Shown here: positions 50,976-58,565 of the stretch, piece by piece
How positions within the stretch are numbered: position 1 is the first letter of the stretch
Layout of the letters: each line of letters starts with the position of its first letter
From: Actinobacteria bacterium OV320
GTDB taxonomy: Bacteria; Actinomycetota; Actinomycetes; Streptomycetales; Streptomycetaceae
Length of the DNA: 64,000 nt
Assembly: GCA_001298545.1 (NCBI GenBank)
Contig: LJCX01000023.1
Location: 62,001-126,000 of the forward strand
Reading direction: 5' to 3'
Notes under the pieces: generated by a model
Seen by the model: the letters and a program-made list of their open reading frames with translations, nothing else
What the model was told of the DNA's origin: nothing
Database searches by the model: none
Position numbers and translations under genes: made by a program

Positions 50976-51706
50976 GAAGTGCTCCTGGAGTTGCTCACGG
51001 TGATCTCGTCGAACGTCCCCGCCTGCGCGTGGTCGCCGACGCCCTGCTCGAAATACGGTTCCCCCGGCCGCCGGATCCCGACGGCGTGCCAGCCGGCCTC
51101 GCGGGCCGCGTCCAGCTCGCCGGGCCGGTCGGAGAGGAACAGCAGCCGGTCGGCCGCCACCGCGGTCGACCCGGCGATACGGCGGTACGACTCCGGCTCC
51201 TGCTTGGGGCCGGCGTTCTCGGTGTCGTACAGCCCGGACAGGAGCGAGGTGAGGTCGCCCGCCGGGCTGTTGGTGAACCACGCCCGCTGGGCGGACACCG
51301 CGCCCGACGAGTAGACGTACAGCCGCAGCCCCGCCGCGTGCCAGGCGCGCAGCCGTGGCACGACGTCGTCGTAGAAGTGCGAGACGAGGTCGCCGCGCGC
51401 GAAGCCCTCGGACCACAGGACGCCCTGCAGGCTCTTCAGCGGGGTCGCCTTGCGGTCCTCGTCGAGCCAGGCGTTCAGCGTCTTCTCGATCGCGGCCGCG
51501 TCGGCGTCCGGCTCGCCCGTCAGCTCACGCACCTGCGCGATCGCCCGTGCCACCGCGGGCTCCTCGGCCCGCTCGGTGAGCAGCTCGGCGAAGCGGGCGC
51601 GGGAGTACGGGTACAGCACGTCCACCACGAAGCCCGTGGCGCTCGTGGTGCCCTCGATGTCGAGCACCACGGCGTCCACGTCGTACGCCGGGCCCGGCAC
51701 GCTCAC
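50972..51706 (-). CDS. mtnC: Acireductone synthase (enolase-phosphatase E1)
   Basis: A 244-residue HAD phosphatase that enolises and dephosphorylates the diketo intermediate. The HAD motif is DIEGTT with Asp16; [13 protein letters not shown] is motif II, and [18 protein letters not shown] motif IV, where the usual DxxxE-type acid pair reads D-R-P-G-E. GTG start at 51706 overlaps the mtnD stop (GTGA); its stop overlaps mtnB. Confidence 0.94.
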   Translation of the reverse strand: MSVPGPAYDVDAVVLDIEGTTSATGFVVDVLYPYSRARFAELLTERAEEPAVARAIAQVRELTGEPDADAAAIEKTLNAWLDEDRKATPLKSLQGVLWSEGFARGDLVSHFYDDVVPRLRAWHAAGLRLYVYSSGAVSAQRAWFTNSPAGDLTSLLSGLYDTENAGPKQEPESYRRIAGSTAVAADRLLFLSDRPGELDAAREAGWHAVGIRRPGEPYFEQGVGDHAQAGTFDEITVSNSRSTS

Positions 51707-52302
51707 GCGGCGGCCCGGTCGGCCTCGTAGCCGGCCGCGATCGTGTCGTAGTCCGGGAAGCGGCCGGCGATGGTGGAGCCGGTGAAGCTGCCGATCCAGC
51801 CGTCCTCCTCGTGGAAGAAGCGGATCGCCGTGAACGAGGGGTTGGTGCCCATGTCGAACCAGTGGGTGGTGCCGCGCGGCACGCCCAGCAGGTCGCCCTT
51901 CTCGCAGAAGACCGCGTGCACCTCGCCGTTCACGTGCAGGTAGAAGATGCCGGAGCCGGAGACGAAGAAGCGCACCTCGTCATCGTCGTCGTGGGTGTGC
52001 TCCTGCAGGAACTTCTCGCGGGCCGCCTTCGCCTTCGCCGGGAACTCCGGGTCGTCGCTGGGGTGCAGACCGAGGACGTCGACGGTGGTGAAGCCCTCCT
52101 GAGCGTTCAGCTTCTCGATCTCCGGGCCGTACGCCGCGAACACCGTCTCGCTGTCGGCGTCGAACGGCACGTCCGCGCGGACCGGCCACTGTTCGTAGCG
52201 CACGCCGAGCGGCTCGAGGGCCGCGGCGATCTCGACGGGGTCGGAGGTGCGGCGGACCAGGGTCTCCGGGCCGGACTCGGACCAGGTCGTCAGCAGCGTC
52301 AT
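51703..52302 (-). CDS. mtnD: Acireductone dioxygenase (ARD)
   Basis: A 199-residue cupin. Metal ligands HTHDDDDE (His102, His104, Glu109 by my count) and His147 in PRGTTHWFD fit ARD/ARD'. With Fe(II) it gives formate and KMTB, the methionine precursor; with Ni or Co it gives an off-pathway product. GGAG lies 8 nt before ATG 52302. It is the first gene of the mtnDCB operon, 105 nt downstream of the Cys leader ORF at 52408-52482. Confidence 0.95.
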   Translation of the reverse strand: MTLLTTWSESGPETLVRRTSDPVEIAAALEPLGVRYEQWPVRADVPFDADSETVFAAYGPEIEKLNAQEGFTTVDVLGLHPSDDPEFPAKAKAAREKFLQEHTHDDDDEVRFFVSGSGIFYLHVNGEVHAVFCEKGDLLGVPRGTTHWFDMGTNPSFTAIRFFHEEDGWIGSFTGSTIAGRFPDYDTIAAGYEADRAAA

Positions 52303-52407
52303 GGAAGCAACTCCAGGCTTCTGGAAGGGGTGTCCGGATACCGAGACGGATCGGACGGGGAGGAGAGGGACACGAGGGGGAGAGGCGGGGCGGCGGAGGA
52401 CGGTCAC

Positions 52408-52482
52408 TCAGCCGCGACACGGCGCGCCGGGACAGCGCCGCATGCAGGGCATGCGCAGCGCGTTCGCGCGATGTCTGGTCAT
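52408..52482 (-). CDS. Putative Cys leader peptide upstream of mtnDCB (24 aa)
   Basis: A 24-codon ORF with GAGG 5 nt before the ATG at 52482. The peptide starts MTRHRANALRMPCMRR and ends RCPGAPCRG, three Cys in the last 12 residues. Its last nine residues and stop context match the leader ORF at 48960 (R-C-x-G-x-x-C-R-G; ACTCAGCCGCGACA identical on the plus strand at 52407-52420 and 48959-48972). This similarity between two otherwise unrelated promoters argues that both are real and functional. Regulation by cysteine availability is inferred. Confidence 0.68.
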   Translation of the reverse strand: MTRHRANALRMPCMRRCPGAPCRG

Positions 52483-52597
52483 CGGGGCCTCACTGTGCCG
52501 GGTCGGATGCCGGTTCCGTGATGGTAACTCCCGGCGGCACGTCCCTCGCCTGTGACGTAATCGTTGTCTCGAATATTGAGATGCGATGTCCATTCCT

Positions 52598-52634
52598 TTG
52601 ACGGGTGGCTGAAATCGTTCTCATGATCTGCATA
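52598..52634 (+). promoter_or_regulatory. Promoter of the MTR transporter-mtnK operon
   Basis: TTGACG (52598-52603) and CATGAT (52622-52627) are 18 bp apart and put the start site at about 52634, the A of the leader ORF's ATG, which would make that ORF leaderless. Confidence 0.6.
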
Positions 52635-52705
52635 TGAAGACGCTGCTGCTCGTGCGGCGGCTGTACGTGGACTTGCTCCGGTCGACCACGGCCAGCTGTC
52701 GCTGA
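52634..52705 (+). CDS. Putative Cys leader peptide upstream of the MTR transporter operon (23 aa)
   Basis: A 23-codon ORF, probably leaderless, beginning MKTLLLVRRLYVDLLR and ending STTASCR with a single Cys codon two before the stop. LLxRRx(F/Y)(L/V)D(F/L)xR is shared with the ORF at 48960. The 151-nt gap to the binding-protein gene can form a GCGCCCC/GGGGCGC hairpin (52725-52745) or a competing CCCGGAGC (52711-52718) / GCTCCGGG (52781-52788) pairing, as an attenuator would need. Confidence 0.68.
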   Translation: MKTLLLVRRLYVDLLRSTTASCR

Positions 52706-52856
52706 CCCCTCCCGGAGCTTTGACGCGCCCCCGTTCCCGGGGCGCTCCCCGCCGCACGCGATGGCGCGTTCCCGTCCTTCGCTCCGGGCTCACGCATCCC
52801 CGCTTCACCTCCCCTGTGCCCCACCCCTCTGCGTCACCTTGCACCTGGAGCCCCTC

Positions 52857-53954
52857 ATGTCCCGTGTCCGTCTGCCTCTCGCCGCGCTCTCGCTGGCCTC
52901 CGTCTCCGCCCTGGTCCTCTCGGGCTGCGCGCAGTCCACGGACGCCTCGAAGGACACCGGTAACGCCGCCGCCTCGGCCTCCGCCGCCACCGGCAAGAAG
53001 CCCGCCCCCTTCAGCGCGGGCGCGGTCAAGGTGGCCCTGGTCCGGCAGAGCGGCGCCGGCGACTACTTCGAGCAGTGGGGCAACGGCGCCAAGGCCCAGG
53101 CCAAGGCGCTCGGTATCGACCTGACCGTGTACGACGCCCAGGCCGACAACGCCAAGCAGGCCACCGACCTGTCCTCGGCGATCAACTCCGGGGCGAAGGC
53201 GATCATCATCGACCACGGCTTCCCGGCGACCATCCAGCCGGAGATCGACAAGGCGGTGAAGAAGGGCATCAAGGTCGTCGTCTACGACGTGGAGACCGCC
53301 ACCGAGGGCGTCGTCTCCACCAAGCAGGACGATGCCAGCATGGCCCAGGCGGTCCTCGACGTGATGGCCAAGGAGGTCGGCAAGAACGCCAAGGTCGGCT
53401 ACGTCAACGTGGCCGGCTACGCGGCCCTCGACAAGCGCGACAGCGTCTGGAAGTCCACGGTGACCTCGCAGGCCTGGAAGCAGCAGTTCAAGGTCGGCAA
53501 GGTCACCGACTCCACGGCCACCGACAACGTTCCCCTCGTCTCCGCCGCGCTCACCCAGCACTCCGACGTGGCCGGCGTCTTCGCGCCCTACGACGAGCTC
53601 GCCAAGGGCACCGTGCTCGCCGTGCAGAACAAGAAGCTCCAGGACAAGGTGAAGGTCTTCGGCGCCGACGTCTCCAACGCCGACATCCAGCAGATGACCG
53701 CCGCCGACAGCCCCTGGGTCGCCACCGCGGGCACCGACCCGTCCGCCGTCGGCGCGGCCGTCGTCCGCACCACGGCACTGGAGCTGGCCGGTCAGCTGAA
53801 CAAGACCTCCGTCGAGTTCCCGGCCGTCGCCATCACCCAGGACTTCCTGCGCGAGAAGAAGATCGCGAACATGGACCAGCTGCGGGAGGCGCTGCCCGCG
53901 CTGAACCTGTCGCAGGTCTCCACCGCGGACTGGATCTCGAATGTCGCCCACTGA
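52857..53954 (+). CDS. Sugar-type ABC substrate-binding lipoprotein, candidate MTR-binding protein
   Basis: A 365-residue lipoprotein (signal peptide with LVLSGC lipobox) of the RbsB-like, periplasmic-binding family 1 fold: VALVRQSGAGDYFEQWGNGA, ATDLSSAINSGAKAIIIDHG, and DVAGVFAPYDELAKGTVLAV. GGAG lies 6 nt before ATG 52857. It is followed with 14-bp overlap by a ribose-type ATPase, then a permease and mtnK, so its ligand is most simply methylthioribose. The ligand is inferred from the operon only. Confidence 0.88.
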   Translation: MSRVRLPLAALSLASVSALVLSGCAQSTDASKDTGNAAASASAATGKKPAPFSAGAVKVALVRQSGAGDYFEQWGNGAKAQAKALGIDLTVYDAQADNAKQATDLSSAINSGAKAIIIDHGFPATIQPEIDKAVKKGIKVVVYDVETATEGVVSTKQDDASMAQAVLDVMAKEVGKNAKVGYVNVAGYAALDKRDSVWKSTVTSQAWKQQFKVGKVTDSTATDNVPLVSAALTQHSDVAGVFAPYDELAKGTVLAVQNKKLQDKVKVFGADVSNADIQQMTAADSPWVATAGTDPSAVGAAVVRTTALELAGQLNKTSVEFPAVAITQDFLREKKIANMDQLREALPALNLSQVSTADWISNVAH

Positions 53955-55479
53955 GTCCGGCCCTTCGGGGACCGTCCCGGCGGTCGGTCTCACCGACGTC
54001 AGCATGGCCTTCGGCGGCAAGACGGTGCTCGCCTCCGTGACGCTGGACATCGCACCGGGCAGCGTGGTCGCGCTGCTCGGCGCGAACGGCGCCGGCAAGT
54101 CCACGCTGATCAAGATCCTCTCGGGCGTCCACACGGACCACGGGGGAGAGGTACGCGTCGACGGCCGGCCGGTCGCCCTCGCCTCGCCGCTGGCCGCCCG
54201 TCAGCTGGGCATCCAGACGGTGCACCAGCGGATCGGCGAGGGCATCGTGCCCGGCCTCACGGTCGCCGAGAACCTGGTCTTCGAGGAGCTCGCGCAAAAA
54301 CGCGGCAACCCGTTCCTGAGCGGCCGCACCACGCTCGCCCGGGCCCGCGAGATCCAGGCGGGTCTCGGCCTGGACTGGAGCGATCAGGTGCTCAAGCAGG
54401 ACGTCGGCGAACTCGGCATCTCCGACCGGCAGTTGCTGATCCTGGCCCGCGCGCTGGCGACCCGCCCCCGGCTGCTCATCCTCGACGAGCCGACCTCCGC
54501 GCTCTCCGCCGCCGAGGCGCAGCGGCTGTTCGCGCTCGTCGAGCGGATGCGCGAGGACGGCATCGCCGTGCTCTACGTCTCCCACCGGCTCGGCGAGATC
54601 GACGCGCTCGCCGACCGGCTGGTCGTCCTGCGCGACGGTCTTCTCACCGAGGACCAGGCCAGGCCCTTCGACTGGGACGCGGCCCTGCGCGCGATGCTGG
54701 CCCAGTCCCAGGAGGTGACCACCGCCCGGCCCGTCAGGGAAGGAGCCGAAGGGGAGGTCGCCCTCTCGCTGCGCGGCGTCCGCCTCTTCGAGGGCCGCGC
54801 CCCCCTCGACCTCGACCTGCGCGCCGGGGAGGTCACGGGCGTCGTGGGCCTGCTGGGCGCGGGCAAGACCGAGCTGGCGCGCGGCCTGTTCGGCGCGGAG
54901 CCCTTCGCCACCGGCGCCGTCGAACTGGACGGCACGGCCTACGCGCCCCGCCGCCCCTCCGACGCCATCCGCGCCGGCGTCCACCTCGTCCCCGAGGACC
55001 GGCACGCCGACGCCCTGGTGCCCGGCTGGTCGGTCGCGCGGAACATCTCGCTGCCGTTCCTGAAGTCCTTCTCCCGGGCCGGTCTCATGAACCGGCCCAA
55101 GGAGGACGCCCTCGGCCGCGAGACGATCGAGGCCCTCGGCGTCGTCACCCGTGACGAGCACAGCACCGTCGAGGAACTGTCCGGCGGCAACCAGCAGAAG
55201 GTCGTCGTCGGCCGCTGGCTCGCCCACACCCCGCGTGTCCTCATCCTGGACGAACCGTTCCGAGGTGTGGACATCGGTGCGCGGCGCGACATCGGCCGCC
55301 GGGCCCGTGCCCTCGCGGCCGAGGGCGCGGCCGTCCTCGTCCTGTCCGCCGACGTCGACGAGGTCCTGGAGGTGGCCGACCGGGTCGTCGTCCTCGCGGC
55401 CGGTGAGGTCCATCTCGACGCGTACGGCGAAGACGCGGAACGCGACCGCGTGATCCAGACCATCTCGGCGTCCGTCTGA
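53941..55479 (+). CDS. Sugar ABC transporter ATPase (RbsA-like), two ABC domains
   Basis: A 512-residue double ATPase: domain 1 with GANGAGKST, QTVHQRIGEGIVPGLTVAEN, ISDRQLLILARAL and LILDEPTSALS; domain 2 with GLLGAGKTE (Walker A intact, unlike many RbsA second domains), LVPEDRHADALVPGWSV, LSGGNQQKVVVGRWL and LILDEPFRGVDIG. The ATG at 53941 lies 14 nt inside the binding-protein gene. Confidence 0.93.
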   Translation: MSPTESGPSGTVPAVGLTDVSMAFGGKTVLASVTLDIAPGSVVALLGANGAGKSTLIKILSGVHTDHGGEVRVDGRPVALASPLAARQLGIQTVHQRIGEGIVPGLTVAENLVFEELAQKRGNPFLSGRTTLARAREIQAGLGLDWSDQVLKQDVGELGISDRQLLILARALATRPRLLILDEPTSALSAAEAQRLFALVERMREDGIAVLYVSHRLGEIDALADRLVVLRDGLLTEDQARPFDWDAALRAMLAQSQEVTTARPVREGAEGEVALSLRGVRLFEGRAPLDLDLRAGEVTGVVGLLGAGKTELARGLFGAEPFATGAVELDGTAYAPRRPSDAIRAGVHLVPEDRHADALVPGWSVARNISLPFLKSFSRAGLMNRPKEDALGRETIEALGVVTRDEHSTVEELSGGNQQKVVVGRWLAHTPRVLILDEPFRGVDIGARRDIGRRARALAAEGAAVLVLSADVDEVLEVADRVVVLAAGEVHLDAYGEDAERDRVIQTISASV

Positions 55480-55516
55480 TGCCGGCCCGCCCCCACGAAG
55501 GCCCAGGAATCGCCCC

Positions 55517-56563
55517 ATGACCACCACCCAGAGCACCGAGGTCCCCACCAAGGCGGCGATCCGGCCGGCGACCTCCACCGCGGTGCGCGTCCAGAACGCC
55601 GTGATCAAGTACGGCTTCATCTTCGTGACGGTCGCGCTGTTCCTGTACTTCGCGCTGAGCGAGGGCTCCTTCCGCGAGTCGGCCACCCTGCTCGACACCC
55701 TGCGGTACGTCTCCGTCGCCGCCATCCTCGGCCTCGGTGTCACCCTCACCATGGCCGTCGGCGGAATGGACATGTCCGTCGGGGCCGTCGCCGGCCTCGG
55801 CGTCTCCGTCGCCGCCCAGACGATGGTCGTCTTCAACCAGGTCGGCACGGTCGCGATCCTCGCGGTGCTGGTGGCGGGCGCGCTCGCAGGCCTGCTCAAC
55901 GCCCTGCTGATCGTCGTACTGAAGATCCCCGACATGCTCGCCACGCTCGGCACGATGTTCGTCATCCAGGGCAGCAAGCTGATCCTCGTCGACGGCCAGT
56001 CGATCACCCCGGGCATGACGATGTCCGACGGATCGACCGCGCCCGGCAGGTTCACCGACGGCTTCCTGAAGATCGACCGCGGCACGGTTCTCGGCATCCC
56101 GATCTCCGTGCTGATCTTCGGCGGTCTGACGATCGCCGCCTGGGTCTTCCTCGCCCGCACCCGCTGGGGCCGCGTCCTCTACGCCATCGGCGCCAACCCC
56201 GAGGCCTCCCGGCTGGCCGGCATCCGGGTCGGCGCCCACCGCGCCCTGGCCTACGTCATCTCCGGCGTCCTCGCCTCGGTGGGCGGCCTCATCCTGGCGT
56301 CCAGGATCGGCCAGGGCGACGTGTCGGCCGGTACCTCCCAGCTGCTGGAGGCGGTCGCGGTGGCACTCGTCGGCACCTCCGTCCTGGGCCGTGGCCGGCC
56401 GAACGTCTGGGGCACGGCCCTCGGCGCGGTGCTCATCGGCATCATCACCACCGGCCTGACCATCAAGGGCCTGCCGTACTACACGCAGGACGTCGTCGAG
56501 GGCGCGGTGCTGATCCTCGCCCTGGTCTTCAGCTTCACCCTGTCCAAGCGCCGCACCGCATAA
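55517..56563 (+). CDS. Sugar ABC transporter permease (RbsC-like)
   Basis: A 348-residue permease with about nine to ten hydrophobic helices and the RbsC-family stretch TMAVGGMDMSVGAVAGLGVS; the coupling region is YAIGANPEASRLAGIRV. AGGAA precedes the ATG at 55517. It lies 37 bp after the ATPase gene and 14 bp before mtnK, completing a ribose-type importer. Confidence 0.93.
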   Translation: MTTTQSTEVPTKAAIRPATSTAVRVQNAVIKYGFIFVTVALFLYFALSEGSFRESATLLDTLRYVSVAAILGLGVTLTMAVGGMDMSVGAVAGLGVSVAAQTMVVFNQVGTVAILAVLVAGALAGLLNALLIVVLKIPDMLATLGTMFVIQGSKLILVDGQSITPGMTMSDGSTAPGRFTDGFLKIDRGTVLGIPISVLIFGGLTIAAWVFLARTRWGRVLYAIGANPEASRLAGIRVGAHRALAYVISGVLASVGGLILASRIGQGDVSAGTSQLLEAVAVALVGTSVLGRGRPNVWGTALGAVLIGIITTGLTIKGLPYYTQDVVEGAVLILALVFSFTLSKRRTA

Positions 56564-56577
56564 GGGAGTTCACGACC

Positions 56578-57762
56578 ATGGGCTACCGCATCCTGGAGAC
56601 CGACGACATCCCCGCCTACCTCGGCGAGCGGGGCCACTGGGAGGACCTCGCGGACATCCGGGTCCGGGAGGTGTCGGACGGCAACATGAACCGGGTGTTC
56701 CTGGCCTCCTCCGCCGACGGCACCCGCAGCCTCGCCGTCAAGCAGGCCCTGCCCTGGGTCCGTGTCGCCGGTCCCTCCTGGCCGATGAACCCCGACCGCG
56801 CCGACGCCGAGGCCCGCGCCTACCAGCAGGTCGCCAGGGTCGCCCCCGACAAGATCCCGGCGGTGCACGGCTACGACCCCGAGAACTACGCCCTCGTCAT
56901 GGAGGACATGTCCGACCTCGAGGTGCTGCGCACACTGCTCAACGAGGGCGCGGCCTACGGCCCGCACACCTCGGCGAGGATCGGCGAGTTCGTCGCCCAG
57001 TTCTCCTTCGCCACCAGCGACTTCGGCATGCCGTCCGCCGAACGCAAGGCGCTGATCGCGGCCTCCGTCAGTCCGGAGCTGTGCAAGATCACCGAAGACG
57101 TCGTGCTGTCCGAGCCGTATGTCGAGCACGAACACAACCACTGGCACCCCGGCCTCGACGACCTGGCCGCGGCCTTCCGCGCCGACACCCGGCTGCGCAC
57201 CGAGGTCGCCGACCTCCGCCACACCTTCATGACCAGCGCCCAGGCCCTCCTCCACGGCGACCTGCACACCGGCAGCGTGATGGTCGGCAGGCGCGAAGGC
57301 GCGCCCGTGGTCCGGGTCTTCGACCCCGAGTTCTCCTTCGTCGGCCCCATCGGCTACGACCTCGGCCTCTACTGGGCGAACGTGCTGGTCTCCGAGGAAC
57401 GGGCGCGCGCCCTGGGCACGCTGTCCGACCACGCCGACCAGCTCCGCCTGTCCTGGGAGGCGTTCGAGGCGGAGTTCCGCCGTCTGTGGCCGACCCGCGT
57501 CGACGCCTTCTTCGACGACGCCTATCTCGACCGCTTCCTGCGCCGCCTCTGGACCGACTCCGTCGGCTACGCCGGCACGGAGATCGTCCGCCGCATCATC
57601 GGCTTCGCCCACCTGACCGACCTGACGACCCTCCCGGACCCGGTGCCCGCCTCCCGGCGCGCACTTCTCCTCGGACGCGAACTGATCGTGCGGCGCGAGG
57701 AACTGACGGACGTCCACGCGGTACGGGCACTCGTGGAGTCGCTCGGGGAGTCGCTCGGCTGA
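56578..57762 (+). CDS. mtnK: S-methyl-5-thioribose kinase
   Basis: A 394-residue APH-fold kinase that phosphorylates methylthioribose at C1. GNMNRVFLAS and LAVKQALPWVRV (ATP-binding Lys and the MTRK-specific stretch), GPSWPMNPDRADAEARA, the catalytic loop LLHGDLHTGSVMVG and the DPEFSFVGPIGYDLG motif are all typical of MtnK. GGGAG 9 nt before ATG 56578 overlaps the permease stop region. With the preceding transporter it feeds imported methylthioribose to MtnA. Confidence 0.94.
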   Translation: MGYRILETDDIPAYLGERGHWEDLADIRVREVSDGNMNRVFLASSADGTRSLAVKQALPWVRVAGPSWPMNPDRADAEARAYQQVARVAPDKIPAVHGYDPENYALVMEDMSDLEVLRTLLNEGAAYGPHTSARIGEFVAQFSFATSDFGMPSAERKALIAASVSPELCKITEDVVLSEPYVEHEHNHWHPGLDDLAAAFRADTRLRTEVADLRHTFMTSAQALLHGDLHTGSVMVGRREGAPVVRVFDPEFSFVGPIGYDLGLYWANVLVSEERARALGTLSDHADQLRLSWEAFEAEFRRLWPTRVDAFFDDAYLDRFLRRLWTDSVGYAGTEIVRRIIGFAHLTDLTTLPDPVPASRRALLLGRELIVRREELTDVHAVRALVESLGESLG

Positions 57763-57778
57763 CCGGCCTCGGGCGGCC

Positions 57779-58345
57779 TCAGGCGGCGTCGAACCACTCC
57801 TTGCCGGCCGCCCAGTGCGCCACCCAGCCCGCGAAGCCGGGCGCGCAGGTCGTGTGGCCGGACTCCGCGTCGAACGGCATGGCACCCACGTCGGTCACCA
57901 GCCATATCCGCCCCCGTTGGGGGCCGGTGACGACGAGATGCCAGTTCATCGCGCAGCCGTCCGTCCCCAGGACGACGGAACCGTGGTGGAGGACCTGCTC
58001 GACGACCGCCTCGGGGTCCTCGTCCGCGTAGGGCACGTCCTCCTCCTCCCACAGCCACTGCCGGGTGAGCGGGAACGGCTCGGCCAGGTTCCGCCGCGCG
58101 CCGTCGTCACCCCAGTCCGAGGGCAAGTCGGCCAGCCCCACGAGGCCGTACGCCGGAGGTCCCTGGAACGACCCGTCGGTCACTTCCGCCACGAACGTGC
58201 GGTACGGCTCAGGCAGCACCACCGCGTGCTCCGCCTCGAAGGCGCGGACCGCCTCCCAGCCGAGCGCCGACTTCCCGCCGTCGTCCACGGCGAAGGCCTC
58301 CCGCAGGGCCGCCAGTTCGGCGGGATCCGCCTGATCGATGTTCAT
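57779..58345 (-). CDS. SMI1/KNR4 family protein
   Basis: A 188-residue protein with the SMI1/KNR4 fold: VRAFEAEHAVVLPEPYRTFV, GPPAYGLVGLADLP, and GRIWLVTDVGAMPF. In bacteria this fold often serves as an immunity protein, but no toxin gene is nearby. The ATG at 58345 has only a G-rich stretch upstream. It lies convergent to mtnK (16-bp gap) and ends the salvage island. Confidence 0.85.
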   Translation of the reverse strand: MNIDQADPAELAALREAFAVDDGGKSALGWEAVRAFEAEHAVVLPEPYRTFVAEVTDGSFQGPPAYGLVGLADLPSDWGDDGARRNLAEPFPLTRQWLWEEEDVPYADEDPEAVVEQVLHHGSVVLGTDGCAMNWHLVVTGPQRGRIWLVTDVGAMPFDAESGHTTCAPGFAGWVAHWAAGKEWFDAA

Positions 58346-58404
58346 GCCCCCAGGAAAACATCCGGCACTGACAACCGGACCGCCACGAGGGCGGACGGGC
58401 ATGC

Positions 58405-58442
58405 GGAAGGGGCGGCTCCATAGGGGTGGAGCCGCCCCTTCC
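58405..58442. terminator. Hairpin terminator
   Basis: GGAAGGGGCGGCTCCA pairs perfectly with TGGAGCCGCCCCTTCC (16 bp, 6-nt loop) between glpD and the SMI1-like gene. Confidence 0.85.
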
Positions 58443-58523
58443 TGTTCCGGCCCCGGTACGGAGGGGCCGTCCCTGACACCGGCCCCGGTCAGGGGAGCAG
58501 GCCGGCGGAGGGTATTCCGGAGG

Positions 58524-58565
58524 GTTTCCCGGGTGACCGGGACCGTTTCCCGGGTGACCGGGACC
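58524..58565. repeat. Two tandem 21-bp repeats at the 3' end of glpD
   Basis: GTTTCCCGGGTGACCGGGAC plus C occurs twice in tandem; the second copy reaches the glpD stop codon. Each unit contains CCCGG-GTGA-CCGGG, so the transcript can form two consecutive small hairpins. Confidence 0.85.

Noticed and set aside
57779..58345. SMI1/KNR4 protein as immunity gene of a toxin system
   Set aside because: No polymorphic toxin or secretion gene adjoins; neighbours are mtnK and glpD.
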